Shown piece by piece: positions 28,248 to 37,557 of a DNA stretch of 37,557 nt. How positions within the stretch are numbered: position 1 is the first letter of the stretch; the number at the start of each line of letters is the position of its first letter. Both the position numbers and the translations under genes were made by a program. The notes under the pieces were generated by a model. The model was not told the origin of the DNA and ran no database searches. It worked only from the letters and a program-made list of their open reading frames with translations. Source of the DNA: Paramacrobiotus richtersi (lineage: Eukaryota; Tardigrada; Eutardigrada; Parachela; Macrobiotidae); the NCBI GenBank assembly GCA_034698045.1, contig JAQGAU010000155.1, positions 1 through 37,557 of the forward strand, read 5' to 3'.

Positions 28248-29984
28248 ACGAATGTGGACAGAACGAAGCGATGGTAACGGACAGTGGATTGCCGGTATCG
28301 GATATGCGTATCGACGCTGTGGGCACGTTGTCGGAGACTTTTCAGTCCTCACCGAACTGCGTTCTGATACCTGTTTCTGTGGATGAACCAGGCACTGACG
28401 TCAACGTATCCCAGAACGATGGCGCAATGAGTGAGGAAGAAGCTGGAGACAGTGGGAGTTCTTTGCCGACTACCACAAATAAACGAAAACAAGCCAGAAA
28501 CTCGTATAAACGGAAATGCCAGTTGTGCGATGGCAAGTTCTACGATCGGGAAAAGCATATGCGGGACGCTCACCCGGACTGTCAAGACCCTGATCCTTAT
28601 GCATGTTTGCATTGTACGCAGACGTTCAGCAGCGAGGGTTACCTGCGGCATCATGCTAAAATTCAGGTGTGGTTGTCTGAGATTGTGAATGCTAATCCGT
28701 AGTCTTGTGGAAAATCTTGATAACGCACTAAACTCGGTAGAGTAATGTTGGAATTTACTTAACATAGTTGCCATTGCTATAGGCTCATCCCTTACCGGTC
28801 AAAGCGATCGCGGCTGCCGCGCTTCAAGAAGCCATTGAGCATATCAAGACGACAGGAACATTTTCCTATTATTGCTCAAAATGTCGTGTAAGATATCCGA
28901 CTAAAACTCTACTGCTCCTACACGAATTCATGCATGTAACGGACGGTATGGAGGAGCAGGTACAGCGTGACTGTCCAGAATGCGGATACACTGCACCGAG
29001 TTTTAAGGAACTGGTCAGCCACATTCCTCAACACGCTGCCAAGCCTCATGGTCGGAAGCAGTGTTTCCTGTGTGGTGATTCCTTTACCTCATTGAAAGTG
29101 CATGTTCGACAAGGACACTCCGAACTGATGAAGCGCATAGGTGTGGTGCAATTGAAAAGCTAAAATAAGGAAATTTCGATGGGAATGACATTTTCTTGAC
29201 TTTATTCAGAATGGGAAGCCGTACTAATATCGGTATCGAACTTAAATGTACCATTACACTACATATGAAAGTAATTTTTCAGTTGTTTGTTTTTATGCTG
29301 ACAGGAGAAGACTGGGAGTATGATTGTAAGGAGTGTGGTCAGAAATTCAAGCGGAAGGGCGATCTGGAAATTCATTCGAAAGCATCGCACAATGGTTTCC
29401 GGTGCTGGTATTGCGCCAAAATCTTGTATAGAGCAAAAGAATTTGGTATCCACGTGCAGGAGCACAAGGTTAACGATGCGTATCCCTGTCCTTCGTGTGG
29501 GAAAATCTTCCCATTGTATTCACGTCTGAATAATCACTACCGTGTCAACCACGACTTGACCAATGCGAGGACATGTGCAGTCTGTCAGATGGTTTGCCTT
29601 GGCAGTGTGAAGTTGGCCCGGCACATGTACAATGCCCATTCTTCCAATGAAAATGTGAGAGCCAAGAAAAAGTTTGACTGCAAGAAAGGAAGGGGACCCG
29701 ATGGACGGTACCATTGTGAGCAGTGCGGCGAAATGTGTTCGTCATATAACAGTTTGTACAGACATAAAAGATGGATGCATACTGGGGATTATAAGGAGAA
29801 GTTTTACCAAAAGAAGGCCGAAGAGAAGGAGAAGGGAATCGAACCGCGTTCGCGGACCTATGTCAAGCCGAAGCATCGACTGAAATTGGATGAGTTTCCG
29901 TATCAGTGTATGGAATGTCAGATGGGCTTTGTATACGAAGTTAATCTAATCAAGCATAACGAGACTTGCCACAAGGGGACATAG
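28248..29984 (+). CDS. P2 tail B: second, alternative zinc-finger tail
   Basis: Exons 28248-28666 (phase 1 to 0), 28783-29140 (0 to 1) and 29305-29984 (1 to stop); all are open and in frame. The first has an acidic linker and fingers RKCQLCDGKF and YACLHCTQTF; the others hold about ten fingers, ending YHCEQCGEMC, a basic helix, YVKPKHRLKLDEFPYQC and KHNETCH. The first exon has a TTTTGCAG acceptor and no upstream start exon, so it most likely joins the PR/SET head (668 residues if the acidic cassette is skipped, 885 if included). Alternatively it is a separate gene starting at the in-frame ATG at 28271. Here the terminal array is split by an intron that the minus-strand genes lack. Confidence 0.75.
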
Positions 29985-30905
29985 GCTTCCCGTCGTGCCG
30001 AGAAATTCGCAGCATCTTGTGTCACGAGAAAATATCTCACAGCAAATATTTGTAATAATTTTTACTGCGTCTTGTCATGTGTTTGTTGTCATTTGTTTTA
30101 TTGGTTTAAAATTGTTAAATCGACCCGTTCTTGATTTGTTGAGCTTGGTTTTGTTGCCTCTGTTAGTTGTTGATGGTAGTTCGTTCTGGGGTTGGATCAG
30201 TGTTGGACCGGAAATTACGGTGTCGAAAAATCACTATAGCGAAACTGAATCAGACGGCGATATTTTAATAGTCATATTTTAATTTTAAAGCGTTATATGT
30301 ATGTTCAATGATTCGACTTCATTGCGATCTTTTTGTCGTACGAAATACTGGTTAGCGAATTTATTCTCTGAAAAATCCAATTTCGAATTTTCGTACCTTT
30401 ATTTATTTACGAATATAGACTGTATTTGCGAAAGTAGACAGTGTCCAGTTCCCTAGCCGGAAACGAGTGATTGAACCATACCCACTGGCTGTGGCAAACC
30501 AACCCACATCAGACACGTTTTGCTTTCGTATAAACCGTTCATTCTGACGCATTTTGAATACTGGAGTTAGTATTGTTAGAATCAAAAACGAAACTGCAGT
30601 TTCCAGTTTGAGAGATCGAATGATTTGAATCGGATTCTCTGGCCAAGCCAGACTGGCTTGCAGTTTTCGGATTGAGCCACCCGCTTCGGGAGCAGGCTTG
30701 CAACGTTTCGAATCATGCGAATTCATTTTTGTAGCTTTTTAGTTTTTCAGTTTTTTGTTATCCAGAGTTTCTCCGCTTTCTGGTAGTATTGTTTACACTG
30801 TTTTTCCATAATTCACCCGAAATGTGATTGGTATTTACCCTCTGCAGTACGCTGTGACGCGCGTTTTGTTGATCTCCTCCGCAAGTAGAAAGTACTGGTT
30901 GCTTT
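29985..30905. other. Intergenic region P2/P3 with probable P3 promoter
   Basis: No supported gene. A 107-codon minus-strand frame at 30726-30403 has no recognisable family and no visible copy upstream of P4. The last 100 bases before the P3 ATG resemble those before P4 (ATGTGATTG, CAGTACGCTG/CAGTGCGTTG, AAGTACTG), so the core promoter or 5' UTR is probably there. Confidence 0.4.
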
Positions 30906-31575
30906 ATGAAACCTTGTCCACACTGTGCTGGCGGTGTTTGGGTCGTTCGAGATGCATCTTGTTATTCTGGGAAAAAGGATCTCCCTGTTTTTGCATGTAA
31001 GGAGCAGGAGAATCTTCCATTACCTCCGCGGAAACAAAATAATGCCCTGCGAGAAACCGATGCCATTTTATCTCCCCTCGCGTGCCAGCTGGAGGATGCT
31101 GCGCCATCATCTGAACAGTCGCAAAACTTCATTTCCAATGTGATTCCAGCATGCGTTCGAGAGGATTCTCCCGAAATTGAGTACCGTCCACCAGTGTTGT
31201 GCCTTCCTGTTGCGAAAACGCATGGAAAAGATCGAACTCCGAACAGCGTACCACTCGAAACAAGTGTTGATGTTGGGAAGCGTCACGAGCATGGTATCCA
31301 AGGGGTTGTCGCCCCGCTCACGTTACAACCGCCCGGTGCCGTTGATGACCGATTGTCGACTGACGACGACGTTCCTGCATTATCGGTGGGTATTACCAAT
31401 GCGAATGTGAAATGCCGTGAGCAAAGAAAGCGGAAACTTAGAAGATCTTCAAGAAAAAGAATAAAGCAGTTGGATTTCGTGGAGGACGACTCGGATGCCG
31501 ATCCTGATTGGGAGCCGGAGAAGGGCTCAGAGTTCCGCCGTATTGATTCCGAGGAGGATTCTTTTTCGGATGACG
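30906..31575 (+). CDS. P3 exon 1: MKPCPHC head with acidic end
   Basis: 223 codons plus one base. The N-terminal C-x2-C could be half of a metal site. Later parts include RKRKLRRSSRKR (likely nuclear localisation) and an acidic EDDSDADPDWEPEKG, ending SFSDDG at the phase-1 donor GTATGG. Confidence 0.82.
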
Positions 31576-34462
31576 GTATGGTAACTATGGTTTGAATGTT
31601 ATTAACGACCGAAAAGTATTTCATCTTTGCGAAAAAAGGTTTCGAAAATCATCATCATCGAAATCATGCAAAAATTTATTCCGTATTCTATGTGATCAGA
31701 ATCAAACACTTAATGCATTTGATATTATTATTATCTAAGCCATATAATATATTTTTGTATAGATTTAAAAACTGAAACATTTCGAGTTTGTCCGGTTTGC
31801 CTCGTTATACCTATAGCATGCTATTGCATAGATTCTGCATCGGGTAGTGATTGTCCTAAGAGGAAAAGACGAAATGCCAACTGGAGGCGTAAACTGGCAT
31901 GTGCTGAATCGTCCGTGGGAAATTGTATGCAGACACAACGGATTGCCAGCCCCCATAAAATTGCTATTGCGGAAATAGCCACACCGATCACAAGCAGCGC
32001 AACATTGAAACCGACGACTGAGAATCTCCCTATTGCTGCTGAAAGAGCTAAGAATCTGCGCAATACTGTCGACACTGTTGTGAGGACGGTAAAGAGTGGA
32101 CTGAGGACTCCAGAAGTCGAAGGTAGAAAGAGTGAAAATTGGACCAGTGTGTCCCGTAGATGGTTCTGATTGGATGCCGGATATTACTAGTGATGATGAC
32201 GGTATGTTGTGCTTACGTTTGTTGAGAAGGTCTTCATCTTCATTTAGAGAATCCGAACTCCGTGCCCTAAACTAATGGGTCAAATCTTTGCACAATACAA
32301 CCAGTAGAAACGAAAAGGTCAGCTGAAAGATTCCTCTGAATTCAGTCTGGAATGTTGTACAGTACTTTACGAAGTCGAGATGGCTAAGAATTCTTGCTAG
32401 GGAAATGAATACTTATTTATGGAGGCAGTAATTAAGCGTTAAATTCGACGTAGCAAATTTTTCCGTAAGTGTTCAGATAGTTATTTGAAGTTTTCATGTT
32501 GTGTACTGTTTTGTCATGTATGTACTCGTGAGTAGATTCCGCTTCGGAGTACGCGTGTCCGGGACATACGGTCGGAAGTGCGGATTCCTGCCGAAAATCA
32601 ACACTTACCCCGGGTACACTCGGAATCCGAAAGAGCGACGCCGGTACTAGAAATGAAAAGGAACGCAGTACTGTCGGGACTGCTGTACCCACCACTCGAA
32701 CGGTAGAATCGCTCCCACAGCCGAAGATTCAACGTACAACCATCGGATCCGGTCCTGGACAATGTCCAGTATGTGGAAAACAGTGCCCCAACATTGCCCT
32801 GCATGTCCGCCAGCGTCACCTACAAAGTCGTAAAAACAGTTTAGTTCTCGCGCCCCGAGAAGCCGAGCTGGGTCTGGACCATCTGGAGAACACTGGATCG
32901 TTTGGCTATTGTTGTTGTGGCTGTTATTATCCAAGTAAAGCCATCTTGGAGCTGCATCAGACTGTTCATCGACAGGATCCGATGGAATCGGCGGAGCGGG
33001 AGTGTCCTTGCTGTGAGTTTGTTGCTGAGAGTTTTGTTGATTTGGTGCGGCACACCAGTCAGCATGCGCTGGATAAGGACGCCGATAAGATTTGTTTTTT
33101 GTGTGGATGGATCGGGACGGATCTGTTTGCTCACTGGCATGACAATCATCCGGCGCTTAAGGACACGATTAAGCGGAGTCACAAGTTCAAGTGCTATTTA
33201 TGCCGGAATCGGTATCGGAGCAGAGAGGGGTTGAATGGGCACGTGCAAGAGGTAAATCGAAACATTCAGAAATTTGTGTAACCGGAAAAGGTTATGATTG
33301 CAATCGTTGTCATCAAATTTGTTGATTAACATGTTCTCTCGATAAGTTTTAGCGATCGGCCTGTAATGCAAATGGCACAGTTTTTCAAAATACCATGAAT
33401 GCGGTTTTTTTGCAGATTCATCCGTCAGTCGAATCGCGCCAGTCCTCCATTGAGTACATGCAGAAAACCGGATTCATATCTTACTACTGTCCAACGTGTG
33501 TAAAGTACTTTCCCAGTAGGAAGGTTTTGGATTTGCACGACTTGAGTCACAGTCCAGTGGATGTTCAAGGAGAACGTCAAGAACGTCAGTGTCCAGCTTG
33601 TGCTTTTGTGGGAACAGACTTCTCCAGTGTACTCGAGCACATTATGACACATGCCGTGAAGTACACTGGTAAAAAGCAGTGTCTGTTCTGCTCGGATCAG
33701 CGAGTCAGTTTGTGGCAGCATTATACTCGGGTACATCCCGAATTTCGGGATCTCATCTCCAAGGATTGGCACTTCCAGTGTCAACAGTGCGAACAGAAGT
33801 GTCATACCGAACACAGTTTGAAGCTCCATGTTCGCGTGGTAAGCAGAAGTGAAAAGAAATTAAAAAATGTGCAGACTGTATGCGATTACTTTATGCATAC
33901 CGATTCGCTGCAAGATCTACATGCGTATCTCTGTACTTGCAGATGTCTTGCAATTTCACTATTCACCCTAGTGTTATCACCATTTGAAATCCACACATTG
34001 CCTTTGCAGATGCACGGTACATTCCAGTGTTTATATTGCGCGATCCGTCTTCATTGTGCCGTTAAACTAGGCCAGCATATCCGCGCGGAACACACAAAGG
34101 ACGGCGGACTTCCATGCCCATTCTGTCCTAAAGTGTACGCACGGTATAAGCAAGTCTACAAGCATTACCAAAAGCGGCATGATATTCGCCAGGTCGTGGT
34201 CTGTGATGTTTGTCAGCATGTCTTTCGCAACAAAATCCTGCACAAGCGGCATTTTATGGCCAAGCACAGCAATGAGGATCGGTTGGCCTGCAAACAATGC
34301 GGGAAAACGTATCAGACCAGTATCCTGTTAGATCAACATGTCGTGCGGCATCATAAGTGGACGGAAGCGGATAGGAAAAAGTTTAACGACAGGCAGAAGG
34401 AACGACGGGCGGCGCACAAGAAAAAGGCCCTGGAGAAGGATTCTGATCAAGCTGAGGAGTGA
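30906..34462 (+). CDS. P3: MKPCPHC-type C2H2 zinc-finger protein, frame broken in exon 2
   Basis: Exons: 30906-31575, 31832-32201, 32536-33251, 33416-33838, 34010-34462. There is no THAP or SET domain. Exon 1 begins MKPCPHCAGGVWVVRD, then a long disordered part and an acidic end. Exon 2 has 370 bp where P4 predicts a multiple of three; a 7-bp insertion (about 32103-32109) shifts the frame. If exon 2 is skipped, the rest joins in frame to give 753 residues. Exons 3-5 carry about a dozen fingers and a basic C-terminus (RQKERRAAHKKK). It may be functional through skipping, or may be a decaying copy. Confidence 0.7.
31832..32201 (+). pseudogene. P3 exon 2: acidic/basic cassette with a 7-bp insertion
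   Basis: It starts SASGSDCPKRKRR after CATAG in phase 1. P4 has AAAGAGTGGACTCCAG; P3 has the same with TGAGGAC inserted after GGACT. Downstream, the shifted frame regains GSDWMPDITSDDDG and a GTATGT donor as in P4, so both ends of the exon are conserved and only the middle is broken. Confidence 0.75.
32536..33251 (+). CDS. P3 exon 3: adaptor plus finger exon
   Basis: 716 bp, phase 1 to 0 (GAGTAG to GAG/GTAAAT). A Ser/Thr-rich linker, finger GQCPVCGKQCPNIALHVRQRH, then a partial copy of the terminal-array leader (HLENTGSFGYCCCGCYYPSK) and fingers RECPCC, KICFLCGWIG and FKCYLCRNRY. It seems to combine an adaptor with a duplicated start of the terminal array. Confidence 0.78.
33416..34462 (+). 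CDS. P3 exons 4-5: terminal C2H2 array split by a 171-bp intron
   Basis: Exon 4 (33416-33838) starts IHPSVESRQSSIEYMQKTGF and exon 5 (34010-34462) starts MHGTFQCLYC; both joins are phase 0 (donor GTG/GTAAGC, acceptor TTTGCAG). The intron is open by chance, so a single long frame also exists, but paralogues run HV.NVHKGFQC across this point, and splicing restores that. Fingers include YYCPTC, RQCPAC, KQCLFC, FQCQQC, FQCLYC, LPCPFC, VVCDVC and LACKQCGKTY. Confidence 0.8.
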   Translation: MHPSVESRQSSIEYMQKTGFISYYCPTCVKYFPSRKVLDLHDLSHSPVDVQGERQERQCPACAFVGTDFSSVLEHIMTHAVKYTGKKQCLFCSDQRVSLWQHYTRVHPEFRDLISKDWHFQCQQCEQKCHTEHSLKLHVRVVSRSEKKLKNVQTVCDYFMHTDSLQDLHAYLCTCRCLAISLFTLVLSPFEIHTLPLQMHGTFQCLYCAIRLHCAVKLGQHIRAEHTKDGGLPCPFCPKVYARYKQVYKHYQKRHDIRQVVVCDVCQHVFRNKILHKRHFMAKHSNEDRLACKQCGKTYQTSILLDQHVVRHHKWTEADRKKFNDRQKERRAAHKKKALEKDSDQAEE

Positions 34463-35590
34463 GACTGGGAAGAATGCTGAGATCGGTTGACCAAACCCTA
34501 ACAAGATCGGCATTTTCAAGATTGAGCCTTCTAGGTAGCAGAACTGCTCTTTTATACGCGATTAATGGTCTGCAACTTGATTACCGAATTGATCATTCAA
34601 ACTGAATGTAGAACTAAAGGTCCTGTGCGCAAGTAATACTTCAAACCGATTGTTTCATCAGGGATTTGCTGAATTCTGGCTCAATTGTTCAGTTTTGTCC
34701 TCTTTGTTTCTGTGGTAAACTAGTACCGCATAAATCACACGGGAAATGGTGCGTTCTTTAAAAGCTTCGTTCTCTGTGTAAACCACACTGCGAATATTAT
34801 TGTAATAATCATGAAAGTAAGTCGAGCAGAATGCACGCTCACGTAAGGCTAAATTCCTTACCGCATAAACAAACGAAAGAATTTCGCGTTTTAAAGAGAC
34901 TGGAAGCGACGTTTTCTACGGTTGTATAACGTAGAAGTAGTCACTTACTTGGTTAGTAGTGGATAAATAAGCAAACCGGTGGAAAAACATACAGACGATC
35001 AACGCTAAAGATATCATGAAAACGTAAGCACTGTCCAAAGATCCATACGAGTAGAAGTACGCCTCCGACAAGCGTGCTTCGACAACCTTCTGTTCTTTAC
35101 CGTACGTATGTTAGTTTCCGCGCATTTCCGTTTGGCTGCCGTACGCCATGATGCGATCATGGTGAGTCTTACTAAAGAATTCATTGTTGTAGAAGGACTA
35201 AACAATGCAGTTGTTATCCAGTTTAATACATACCTGCAAGCGGCGTTTACTCACAGTCATATCCGTTTACGGTTTATGGAATGAACAAAAAACCCCCGCT
35301 CGTATTACGAAAGTTGGTAGAAATGCCGTCTGGAGGCGGTTACCATAAGTACTAGCTCAATAATGTTGTGCTGGCTGGGGCAGTATTTTTTTAAAGCATT
35401 TCTATAAACCTTGAAACCAGGACTTATTTTATGTCGCTTAAGATTTCTGCCGTTTTCTGGTATTACTTTTCACTTATGTGTTTTTTGAATTCCAGCCTTC
35501 GCTCGAATATGTGATTGTCATTTGCCTCAACAGTGCGTTGCGCCCAGCGTTTTCTGGGCCCTGTCCCAAGTCAAGTACTGACTTGGCATT
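34463..35590. other. Intergenic region between P3 and P4
   Basis: I see no gene. It holds the P3 3' flank and the P4 promoter region; the last 90 bases are alignable with those before P3. Frames here are short, on the minus strand and without family features. Confidence 0.4.
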
Positions 35591-36248
35591 ATGAAACCCT
35601 GTCCCCACTGTGCTGGGGGTGTATGGGTTGTTCGAGACGCACCATCTTCCGGAAAAAGAGATCTGCCTGTCTTTGCCTGTAAAGAGCTAAGAAATCTGCC
35701 GTTATGTGCCCGTATACAGGATAATGCCCCGCGAGAAACCGCTGCCATTTTATCACCCCCAGCGAGCCAGGAGGATGCTTCCCCATCATCAGATCAGTCG
35801 CAACACTTGCCTGCCAATGCCATTCCAGCATGCGTTCGAGAGGATTCTCCCGAAATTGCATACCGTCCACCAGTCTTATGCCTTCCCGTTGCGAAAATGC
35901 ATGGAAAAGATCCGACTCAGAACAGCGGGCCATTTGAAACATGTGTTGCTGTTGACAAGCGTAACGATGCTGATATCCAAGGGGCCGTAGCTCCGCTGAC
36001 ATTACAACCGCCCGGCGTTGTTGATGATCGCATTTTGATGGACGTCCCTGCTTTATCGGCCAGTATCACCAATCAGAATGTGGAATATCGTGAGGAAAGG
36101 AAGCGGAAATTGAGGAAATCCTCAAGGAAAAGAACGAGACAGTTGGACTTTGTGGAGGACGATTCGGATGCCGATCCTGACTGGGCGCCGGACGGAGGCT
36201 TCGATTTCAGTCGCTTTGACTCCGTGGACGAGTGTTTTTCGGATGACG
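35591..36248 (+). CDS. P4 exon 1: MKPCPHC head with acidic end
   Basis: 219 codons plus one base. MKPCPHCAGGVWVVRDA, a disordered middle (RPPVLCLPVAKMHGKD shared with P3), a basic patch RKRKLRKSSRKR, and acidic EDDSDADPDWAPDGG before the GTATGT donor. Confidence 0.83.
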
Positions 36249-37557
36249 GTATGTTTTTTCATTTTTATTAACGAACGGAAGAAATTTTGACTTTCGGAAT
36301 GAGGTTAGTTGTACAAAATCGTTTCCAGAATTTTGACTGAAATTGTGACTACTGTTCTGAATTATATCGGATCCAGCAGTTTGGTATACTAATCCAGACC
36401 TTAGTTTAACCGTTTCTTGAAAGTATAACGTGCAATTTGGTAGGTTCCGCTTCGGATACCGAGTGTCATAAACGGAAAAAGCGACATGCGCATACAAACC
36501 GTCAGTTCGCATGTGCTGAATCGTCCTTTGAAAATCTTACGGAGGGTGCACGAATTATCAGCCCCTCCAGACCTGCCGACCCGGTAACACCCGCACCGAC
36601 GACAAATATTGCCACAACGAAGCTGATCACAGAGAAGCACACCGCTAATACTGAAGGAGTGAAGAATCCATGCAGTACTACCGAGACTGTTCTGCCAGTG
36701 ATAAAGAGTGGACTCCAGCAGCCGAGGATAGAAAAAGTGACAATGAGCCGGAGTAATTACATAAAGAGAGGCGGACTAGTACAAATCGGACCGATTTCTT
36801 CCCAAGACGATTCTGACTGGATGCCGGATATTACCAGTAGCGATGACGGTATGTATGCTAAGAGGAAATGCATCTCAGCTGAATGAGAAACTACTTGGCT
36901 CGAGAATCGCATGCAGTTAAAACTATCAGTTTTTCTATTCATCAAAGCAAACAGATTCACAACCTTCCGTATTTAAGTCTGAGTGAAGTGAAATTTGGTC
37001 AGTGTGCTTTTTAAATGTACCGTACTTATCAGTTAGAAGCGATATTGTTAGTGAACTTGCAGTGTACGCTTGAGCTGTTTTTCAACGAACTTTTACGAAG
37101 AAATAGTACAATTATCGTCTGCCATTCCATAATTTCCATAAAATGCATATTAAAACTCGAAATGAATACAGAAACTGTATTTCCTCAATCCTCCAGCTTT
37201 TTCGTATTTCCTAGGATGGATGCTGTATTTCCTACTTATACTTGTCTTCGTAATCAAAACATGCTTTTGTTTAGATTCAGGTTCGGATAACAGATGTTCG
37301 GAGCATAAGGGCGGAAGCACGAATTCCTGCCGACAATCAGCACATACTCTCGATTTACACGGAATCCAAAAACCTAGTATGGGTACGGCAGGTAAAAATC
37401 AGTGCAGTTCAGCCGATATAACCAGCAGTGGAAGCGTAAACCCGAGCCAGCAGCTAATGATTCCACATACAACCGTTGGTTGGGCTCCTGGAGCGTGCCC
37501 GGTCTGCGGAAGAAAGTGTCCAAATGTTGCCTGGCATGTCCACCGGGATCATTGTCA
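35591..37557 (+). CDS. P4: MKPCPHC-type zinc-finger protein, partial at window edge
   Basis: Exons: 35591-36248, 36444-36848, and 37275 to beyond the window. All phases fit (1, 1-1, 1-). Exon 1 matches P3 exon 1 closely. Exon 2 is intact (405 bp) and ends SDWMPDITSSDDG. Exon 3 begins after TTTAG with DSGSDNRCSEHKGG and reaches the finger ACPVCGRKCPNVAWHVHRDH just before the end. P4 looks like the undamaged member of the P3/P4 pair as far as it can be seen. Confidence 0.78.
36444..36848 (+). CDS. P4 exon 2: symmetric acidic/basic cassette
   Basis: 135 codons, phase 1-1 (acceptor TTGGTAG, donor GTATGT). It begins SASDTECHKRKKRHAH and ends QDDSDWMPDITSSDDG, similar to the end of exon 1, which suggests that exon 2 arose from an exon 1-like end. 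No finger. Confidence 0.75.
37275..37557 (+). CDS. P4 exon 3 (partial): adaptor exon with one finger
   Basis: It enters in phase 1 after TTTAG. A Ser-rich linker is followed by CPVCGRKCPNVAWHVH. It aligns with P3 exon 3; the remainder lies outside the window. Confidence 0.75.

Noticed and set aside
30403..30726. Minus-strand open frame of 107 codons between P2 and P3
   Set aside because: No recognisable domain, no copy upstream of P4, and single-frame length is within chance; not called.
33839..34009. Reading the P3 terminal array as one uninterrupted exon
   Set aside because: The open stretch in between has no finger pattern, is flanked by GTAAGC and TTTGCAG, and its removal restores alignment with paralogues.
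1..37557. CRISPR array, tRNA or rRNA genes, bacterial operon
   Set aside because: No regularly spaced short repeats, no cloverleaf or rRNA signatures, and spliced metazoan-type genes throughout.

Overview
The window is eukaryotic, very probably animal, DNA. Coding sequence is split by short GT..AG introns (about 59 to 612 bp), and the proteins belong to metazoan families: THAP domains, a PRDM7/9-like PR/SET domain with its upstream zinc knuckle, a P-element-type transposase helix-turn-helix, and long C2H2 zinc-finger arrays. Compact introns would suit an arthropod or another ecdysozoan, but I cannot name the organism. I saw no tRNA, rRNA, CRISPR array or intact mobile element.

Layout. About seven related zinc-finger genes lie in two head-to-head groups around roughly 16.6-18.5 kb. 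On the minus strand, read from high to low coordinates: M3 (16600-13604; THAP + P-element-like HTH + zinc fingers), M2 (12760-6771; THAP + pre-SET knuckle + PR/SET + four AT-hook/finger cassettes + terminal finger array; every exon is in frame) and M1 (5329 to beyond base 1; a tandem copy of M2 carrying three disabling changes). On the plus strand: P1 (18472-23460) and P2 (24671-29984), a tandem pair with a short Cys-rich start exon, a PR/SET head and two successive zinc-finger tails; then P3 (30906-34462) and P4 (35591 to beyond the end), a second tandem pair with a different MKPCPHC-type head and no SET domain.

How the parts work together. I placed exon borders by comparing paralogues and checking codon phase. 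One scheme fits all seven genes: the head exon ends in phase 1; internal cassettes enter and leave in phase 1; an adaptor exon with one or two fingers enters in phase 1 and leaves in phase 0; and a terminal multi-finger block begins in phase 0. Any phase-1 cassette can therefore be duplicated, skipped or swapped without losing frame. P1 and P2 have two complete tails downstream of one SET head, and the second tail has no evident start exon, so alternative 3' tails (as at insect lola or mod(mdg4)) are a plausible reading. The products should be nuclear DNA-binding proteins; those with PR/SET domains may also modify histones.

Decay. Tandem pairs repeatedly hold one clean copy and one damaged copy: M2/M1, P2/P1, and probably P4/P3. 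The lesions are two in-frame stops, a 10-bp deletion, an 8-bp deletion, a 7-bp insertion and a lost splice acceptor. Relic fingers, a 73-nt near-perfect palindrome and long AT-rich inverted repeats around one exon complete the picture of a young, fast-changing gene cluster.
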